A stretch of DNA of 64,000 nt from CATOSP01 sp965205385. GTDB taxonomy: Bacteria > Chloroflexota > Dehalococcoidia > Lucifugimonadales > UBA3495. The stretch covers positions 1,240,001 to 1,304,000 of the forward strand of contig CBDBGS010000008.1 of the NCBI GenBank assembly GCA_965205385.1. The letters are read 5' to 3'. A program made the translations under genes and the position numbers. Shown piece after piece: positions 60,018-64,000 of this stretch (the first letter of the stretch is position 1; every line of letters begins with the position of its first letter). The notes beneath the pieces are model-generated. The model was not told the origin of the DNA and did not search any database. It saw only the letters and a program-made list of their open reading frames with translations.

Positions 60018-62942
60018 ATGACCGGTGACCAGATCAGGGAATTGTACACGCGGTTCTTCGAGGAGCGCGGCCATTTGCGGATGCCCAGTGCCTCTCTCAT
60101 TCCGGCGGGAGACCCGACGCTTCTATTTACCAGCGCCGGGATGGTGCCCTTCAAGCCCTTTTTTATGGGTGAACAGACTCCCCCGAACCGCCGGTTGACC
60201 AGCATTCAGAAAAGCTTCCGCACTACCGACATCGACGAGGTCGGCGACCATAAGCACCTGACCTTCTTCGAAATGCTGGGCAACTTCAGCATCGGCGATT
60301 ATTTCAAGAATGACGCCGTAGCCTTCGCCTGGGAGCTGATGACCCAGGGATTCGGGCTGGAGGCCGACCGCCTCTTTGTCACGATTCACCTGGACGACGA
60401 CGAAGCCTACGCGATCTGGCACGACGACATCGGGATACCGGTGGAGCGCATCTACCGCTACGGGGATTCCGACAACTGGTGGGGTCCGGCGGGGACCGAG
60501 GGCCCAACCGGGCCGTGTTCCGAGCTGCATTACGACGGGGGTGCGGAGAAGGGCTGCAACCCGATGGTTGAACCGGATGTGTTGACGGCTTTGCTCCGCG
60601 AGGAACGGGACAGCGGTAAATCTCAAGAGATTCCGGGCTGTCACCCCAACTGCGATTGCGAGCGTTTCGTAGAGCTATGGAACCTGGTGTTCATGCAGTT
60701 CTACCAGGACCCGGAGCGAAACCGGACGCCATTGCCCGCGCCCAGCGTGGACACCGGAATGGGGCTGGAACGAGCTGCTGCAGTGTTGCAACAAAAGTCA
60801 AACATCTTCGAGACTGACCTCCTGTGGCCGATGGTGGCCAAGGCTTGCGAGTTAACCGGCAAGAGTTACGGGGTTGACCTGGAGACTGACTATGCCCTTC
60901 GCGTCGTGGCGGAGCATTCCAGGGCAGCCACTTTTCTCATAGGCGATGGGGTTGTGCCCGGAAACGAGGGCCGGGGTTATGTGCTCCGGCGCGTGGTGCG
61001 CCGCGCCATCCGCTACGGCCGACGGCTGGGGTTGGAGCAACCCTTCCTGACCGACGTGGCCGAAGTGGTGCTGGAGAACTTCCGGGCCGACTACCGGGAA
61101 CTCCTGGAAAACCACGACTTCATCCTCCGGGTGATCCGTTTGGAGGAGGAGCGGTTTGCTGAATCCTTCGGACGCGGTAACGAGATCCTAAGAGAGATGA
61201 TGGTGGTGAGGGAGGCATATTCCCAATTGGTGTCGGGCACGGAGACGGGCGGAACGCCAATCCCAACCCCCATCGAGGTCGTGGAAGCGCGTCCGGAGAT
61301 TTTGGGCGAAGACGCCCACGGCGAAAACGTAGGGTCCCGGCTGTTTGATGACGCGTTCACCCACGCGGTCGAGTCCCTAAACAGCGGCCCATCCGGTATA
61401 CCCAACGGCGGGTCCCACCAAAGGGAAGCCGCCGAGCGTTTGCGTACTTCGATCACGGGCCGAGAGGCATTCGTCCTCTACGACACCTACGGGTTCCCAG
61501 TGGAACTGACCGCCGAGATAGCACGAGAAGCCGGCCTGGAAGTGGACATGGACGGCTTCCAGCGGGAGATGGACTCCCGGCGGGAACAGTCCCGATCCGC
61601 CCAGGCTTTTACCGGCAGCATGGAAATCCTTTCCGCCTACGACAACTTGGGAGTGGAGCGGACCCGGTTCGTGGGTTACCAGGACCTCCGCCAGGAGTCG
61701 GCGATCGCCGCGATTATGGTTGAGGGAGAATCAACGGGGTTCGCCACGCAGGGCCAGGGTGTGGAAGTTGTGCTTCAGGAAACACCCTTCTACGCTGAAG
61801 GAGGCGGACAGGTGGGCGACCACGGGGCCATATCATCTCCCAGTGGTCTGGTCCGCGTGGAGGATACGCAGAGCCCCGTGGCGGGAGTGATCGTCCACCG
61901 GGGGGTCGTGGAGCGGGGAGACATCTCTCTGGGAGAACGCGTTACGGCTGAGGTGGACATCCAACGCCGGTTGGACGCGGCCCGCCACCACAGCGGCACC
62001 CACCTTCTACACGCCAGCTTGAGGTCGGTGTTGGGGGCGCACGTTAGGCAGGCGGGTTCTTACGTTGGGCCGGAGCGGCTGCGTTTCGACTTCAGCCACG
62101 TTAGCCCCTTGTCACGCCAGGAGATCCAGTCCGTGCAGTCCCTGTCCAACGACAAGGTAAGGGAGGACTTGGCCGTCTCGTCGCTGGAGACCACTTACAC
62201 CGAGGCTGTGGGTCAAGGAGCCCTGGCTTTCTTTGGAGACCGCTACGGTGATGTGGTGAGAGTGGTGAGCATGTCCAACGGCGAGGCCTTCAGCGTGGAG
62301 GTCTGCGGAGGGACCCACGTCTCCGCCACCGGCCAGATTGGGACCATGTTCGTGCTAGGAGAGTCAAGCATTGGTGGCGGTATGAGGCGCCTCGAAGCGG
62401 TGACGGGCAGGGCCGCCGAACAGCTCTTCGTCGAGCAATCGTCCAAATTGGACGCTCTCTCCCAACGGCTACAGACCCCTGTGGCAGACCTGGAAGCGAG
62501 GGTGGAGAGCTTTATCCAGGACAACGAAGATATGCGCCGGCGATTGGCTGCGGTCGAGCGCACAGCCCTCCGCACCGAAGCCGAGGCCATTTTGGGTAGG
62601 GTGTCTGACATCGACGGCGTGAAGGTTGTAGCGGCGCGGACCTCCGCATCCAACCCCGAGGCGATGCGTGAGATGGGGGACTTCCTGAAGGCCAGACTCC
62701 GGAGCGCGGTCGTGATGCTGGGGTGCATCGCGGATGGAAATCCCCTGCTGGTGGCGATGGTGACTCCCGACCTGGTGGACCGTGGCCTCCATGCCGGTAA
62801 CCTGGCCCGCGACACCGCCAGGGTGATGGGCGGCGGTGGCGGCGGACGCCCGGAGATCGCCCAGGCTGGTGGGCGGGAGCCCGGGAAACTAGACGAGGCG
62901 TTGTCCGGAGTGGCGGCCCTCGTGCGGCAATCCCTAACCTAA
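60018..62942 (+). CDS. alaS: Alanine--tRNA ligase
   Basis: A 974-residue class II synthetase with editing domain. The catalytic part shows TSAGMVPFKPFFMGEQTPPN, KHLTFFEMLGNFSIGDYFK, GPCSELHYD, DTGMGLERAAAVLQ and GNEGRGYVLRRVVRRAIRYG. The editing domain shows HHSGTHLLHASLRSVLGAHV (His 658 and 662) and VEVCGGTHVSATGQIG (Cys 763, His 767). A C-Ala region ends in a Gly-rich GGGGGGRPEIAQAGG. The usual length is near 880; an insertion of about 80 residues at about 397-475, before REAFVLYDTYGFPVELT, accounts for most of the excess. ATG 60018 is chosen from the promoter position. Confidence 0.97.
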   Translation: MTGDQIRELYTRFFEERGHLRMPSASLIPAGDPTLLFTSAGMVPFKPFFMGEQTPPNRRLTSIQKSFRTTDIDEVGDHKHLTFFEMLGNFSIGDYFKNDAVAFAWELMTQGFGLEADRLFVTIHLDDDEAYAIWHDDIGIPVERIYRYGDSDNWWGPAGTEGPTGPCSELHYDGGAEKGCNPMVEPDVLTALLREERDSGKSQEIPGCHPNCDCERFVELWNLVFMQFYQDPERNRTPLPAPSVDTGMGLERAAAVLQQKSNIFETDLLWPMVAKACELTGKSYGVDLETDYALRVVAEHSRAATFLIGDGVVPGNEGRGYVLRRVVRRAIRYGRRLGLEQPFLTDVAEVVLENFRADYRELLENHDFILRVIRLEEERFAESFGRGNEILREMMVVREAYSQLVSGTETGGTPIPTPIEVVEARPEILGEDAHGENVGSRLFDDAFTHAVESLNSGPSGIPNGGSHQREAAERLRTSITGREAFVLYDTYGFPVELTAEIAREAGLEVDMDGFQREMDSRREQSRSAQAFTGSMEILSAYDNLGVERTRFVGYQDLRQESAIAAIMVEGESTGFATQGQGVEVVLQETPFYAEGGGQVGDHGAISSPSGLVRVEDTQSPVAGVIVHRGVVERGDISLGERVTAEVDIQRRLDAARHHSGTHLLHASLRSVLGAHVRQAGSYVGPERLRFDFSHVSPLSRQEIQSVQSLSNDKVREDLAVSSLETTYTEAVGQGALAFFGDRYGDVVRVVSMSNGEAFSVEVCGGTHVSATGQIGTMFVLGESSIGGGMRRLEAVTGRAAEQLFVEQSSKLDALSQRLQTPVADLEARVESFIQDNEDMRRRLAAVERTALRTEAEAILGRVSDIDGVKVVAARTSASNPEAMREMGDFLKARLRSAVVMLGCIADGNPLLVAMVTPDLVDRGLHAGNLARDTARVMGGGGGGRPEIAQAGGREPGKLDEALSGVAALVRQSLT

Positions 62943-62965
62943 CCAAGTATGCGGGAGCCGAGGCG

Positions 62966-63388
62966 CTGAAACTGCTGGCCCTGGACCTGGGAGAGCGCCG
63001 TATTGGTCTCGCGGTGGGGGACACCTCCACCACGCTGGTTTTCCCTGCCGGTCACCTGTCGCGCTCCCGGCTCTCCGATGATCTGGATAAAATTCTGGAA
63101 ACCAACGGGGAGCGTCGCATCGAGGGCATAGTCATTGGGATGCCCTACTCCCTGGACGGGACCCACGGAACGCAGGCCAAACGAGTCAACGGATTCATCA
63201 ACGCCCTGCGAAAGCGGACTTCCATTCCTATCTACATTATCGATGAGCGTTTCACCTCAGTGGAAGCCGAGGCCTTGATCCGGGAGTCGGGGCGGCAACC
63301 TTCCCGCCTACGAGGTTCCGTAGATGAGGCGGCTGCAGCCTTGATCCTCCGGCGATTCCTGGCAGCCAGGGGCGACGACTTCGCGTAG
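62966..63388 (+). CDS. ruvX: Putative pre-16S rRNA nuclease RuvX/YqgF
   Basis: An RNase H-fold protein: LALDLGERRIGLAVGDT with the catalytic Asp, then IEGIVIGMPYSLDGTHGTQA, YIIDERFTSVEAEALI and GSVDEAAAALILRRFL. It acts in 16S rRNA 5' maturation. The first in-frame canonical start is GTG 63014, which would drop the catalytic Asp. Upstream, the frame has no ATG, GTG or TTG back into alaS. CTG 62966, after GGGAGCCGAGG, is the best candidate and gives 140 residues, the family norm. A sequencing slip near ATG 62950, which is in another frame, is the alternative. Confidence 0.85.
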   Translation: MKLLALDLGERRIGLAVGDTSTTLVFPAGHLSRSRLSDDLDKILETNGERRIEGIVIGMPYSLDGTHGTQAKRVNGFINALRKRTSIPIYIIDERFTSVEAEALIRESGRQPSRLRGSVDEAAAALILRRFLAARGDDFA

Positions 63389-63431
63389 CCCACCCGCCGG
63401 TCCGTCGCAGGAGACCTCGTATCCCCAATGG

Positions 63432-63498
63432 GTCATTCCCCCGGGCCCCGTAATTCCCGTCGTTCCCGCGAAATCGGGAATCCGCAGATGTTCAGACT
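63432..63498. repeat. REP-like palindromic repeat
   Basis: GTCATTCCC begins it. ATTCCCG (63453-63459) pairs with CGGGAAT (63475-63481), and CGTCGTTCCCGCG lies between. GTTCAGACT at 63490-63498 is shared with the end of the MITE-like element at 56762-56770, so the two are related. Confidence 0.65.
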
Positions 63499-63635
63499 CA
63501 AAAGCGAGACCCGGTGCAGGAATTCCTAGATGTCGGGCCAACCCCGGAAATACGGGCAGACCAGCATGGCGAGAGGCCCTTGACCAATTCGCCAAGTCTG
63601 GCAATCAAAAGACCTCGCCACGTATTACGGCTTAC

Positions 63636-63664
63636 TTGACGCGGTTCCGCGTTGACTGGACAAT
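63636..63664 (+). promoter_or_regulatory. Possible promoter of tRNA-Gln
   Basis: TTGACG (63636-63641), 17 bases, GACAAT (63659-63664), about 40 bases before the tRNA. The -10 box is only a partial match. Confidence 0.35.
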
Positions 63665-63703
63665 GGATGTGTGGGTTCCTGTATTCACGTGGACTCCACT
63701 CAT

Positions 63704-63777
63704 TGCCCGGTGGTGTAGTGGCAGCACATCAGCCTTTGGAGCTGAAAGCCCTGGTTCGAACCCAGGCCGGGTAGCCA
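63704..63777 (+). tRNA. tRNA-Gln (TTG anticodon)
   Basis: Acceptor TGCCCGG/CCGGGTA (U1-A72, as usual for tRNA-Gln), anticodon stem TCAGC/GCTGA with loop CTTTGGA (anticodon TTG), T arm CCTGG-TTCGAAC-CCAGG, discriminator G and encoded CCA. Confidence 0.94.
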
Positions 63778-63880
63778 ACCCCTGTCCCACTGACCTCTTC
63801 CCTTCTGGGTAGCCGTCGCATCAAGGGGATAATGACCCGCTTTCCGACCCGTGGTCGTTCGCCTATGTTCGACGATTTAT

Positions 63881-63910
63881 TTGACCGCCAACCCAAGATA
63901 CGGTTATATT
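63881..63910 (+). promoter_or_regulatory. Sigma-70-like promoter of the 3'-edge gene
   Basis: TTGACC (63881-63886), 18 bases, TATATT (63905-63910), about 55 bases before the ATG at 63965. Confidence 0.6.
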
Positions 63911-63964
63911 AGGCTGCGCTCGGCGGTCGGGTGCGATCAAATCCATAACCGCAAGGGCAGTGTC

Positions 63965-64000
63965 ATGTATGCGCTCATACTCGCAGGCGGTAAAGGCGAA
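63965..64000 (+). CDS. Nucleotidyltransferase (sugar-nucleotide type), first 12 codons only
   Basis: The last 36 bases read MYALILAGGKGE, the start of the nucleotide-binding LxxGGxGxR-type signature found in sugar-phosphate nucleotidyltransferases (for example mannose-1-phosphate guanylyltransferase or glucose-1-phosphate thymidylyltransferase). A good promoter stands upstream. The window ends before the enzyme can be narrowed down. Confidence 0.7.
   Translation, partial: MYALILAGGKGE

Larger units (their letters stand above)
63389..63703. other. Intergenic region with REP-like repeat and tRNA promoter
   Basis: No protein gene is supported. It contains the palindromic repeat at 63432-63498 and a promoter-like pair at 63636-63664. 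Confidence 0.5.

Noticed and set aside
63308..63604. 98-codon minus-strand frame overlapping the end of ruvX
   Set aside because: It covers the palindromic repeat and part of ruvX antisense; composition is repeat-derived.

Overview
The window is about 60% GC, densely coded, and carries many TTG and GTG starts. The gene set suggests a free-living bacterium of the Chloroflexota, probably Dehalococcoidia or SAR202-like: a dnaJ-hspR-clp stress operon, a MoxR/DUF58/transglutaminase operon, a luciferase-like flavin monooxygenase, a class III CoA-transferase, a cyclase-family hydrolase, an anaerobic-type cobalamin operon led by hemA, and acetyl-CoA synthetase. This placement is inference from gene content; no rRNA is present.

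Layout. 1-4.2 kb: the two halves of a probable heterodimeric ABC exporter (the second cut by the window edge) and argS behind a terminator-like leader hairpin. 4.5-8.8 kb: an S51 peptidase, hisIE, a HAD hydrolase, hisF, a GlcG/HbpS-like protein and a cyclase-family protein. 8.9-15.4 kb: a flavin monooxygenase, hisS, a CoA-transferase, a gamma-carbonic-anhydrase-like protein, a VTT membrane protein and an alpha/beta hydrolase. 15.4-21 kb: the dnaJ-hspR-clp operon, with clp cut in two by an IS1182-like element. 21-25.6 kb: tRNA-Asn, a broken methyltransferase, a PIG-L deacetylase and acetyl-CoA synthetase with a clear terminator.

25.6-40.6 kb is the most unusual part. It is a tightly packed minus-strand operon whose first gene encodes a membrane protein of about 3,240 residues. 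That protein has four transglutaminase-like domains separated by HEAT-like repeats, then a long series of Ig-like modules, a transmembrane segment, three more Ig-like repeats and a DUF4129-like end. It is followed by membrane proteins of unknown function, a MoxR ATPase and a DUF58 protein. This is the TgpA/MoxR/DUF58 theme, greatly enlarged.

41-47.6 kb: an amidase with a small GatC/AtzG-like partner, and a Gld-type ABC system (ATPase, fused permease plus GldG-like protein, DUF4340 protein). 47.9-56.7 kb: a YtxH protein and the minus-strand operon hemA-cbiC-cbiX-cbiD-cbiT-cbiL-cbiF-cbiG-cbiH. A 254-bp MITE-like element sits just upstream of the hemA promoter. 57-64 kb: a polysaccharide deacetylase, an MFS transporter, a SWIM protein, alaS with an internal insertion, ruvX without a canonical start codon, tRNA-Gln and the first 12 codons of a nucleotidyltransferase. 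Palindromic ATTCCCG..CGGGAAT repeats recur in three intergenic regions.
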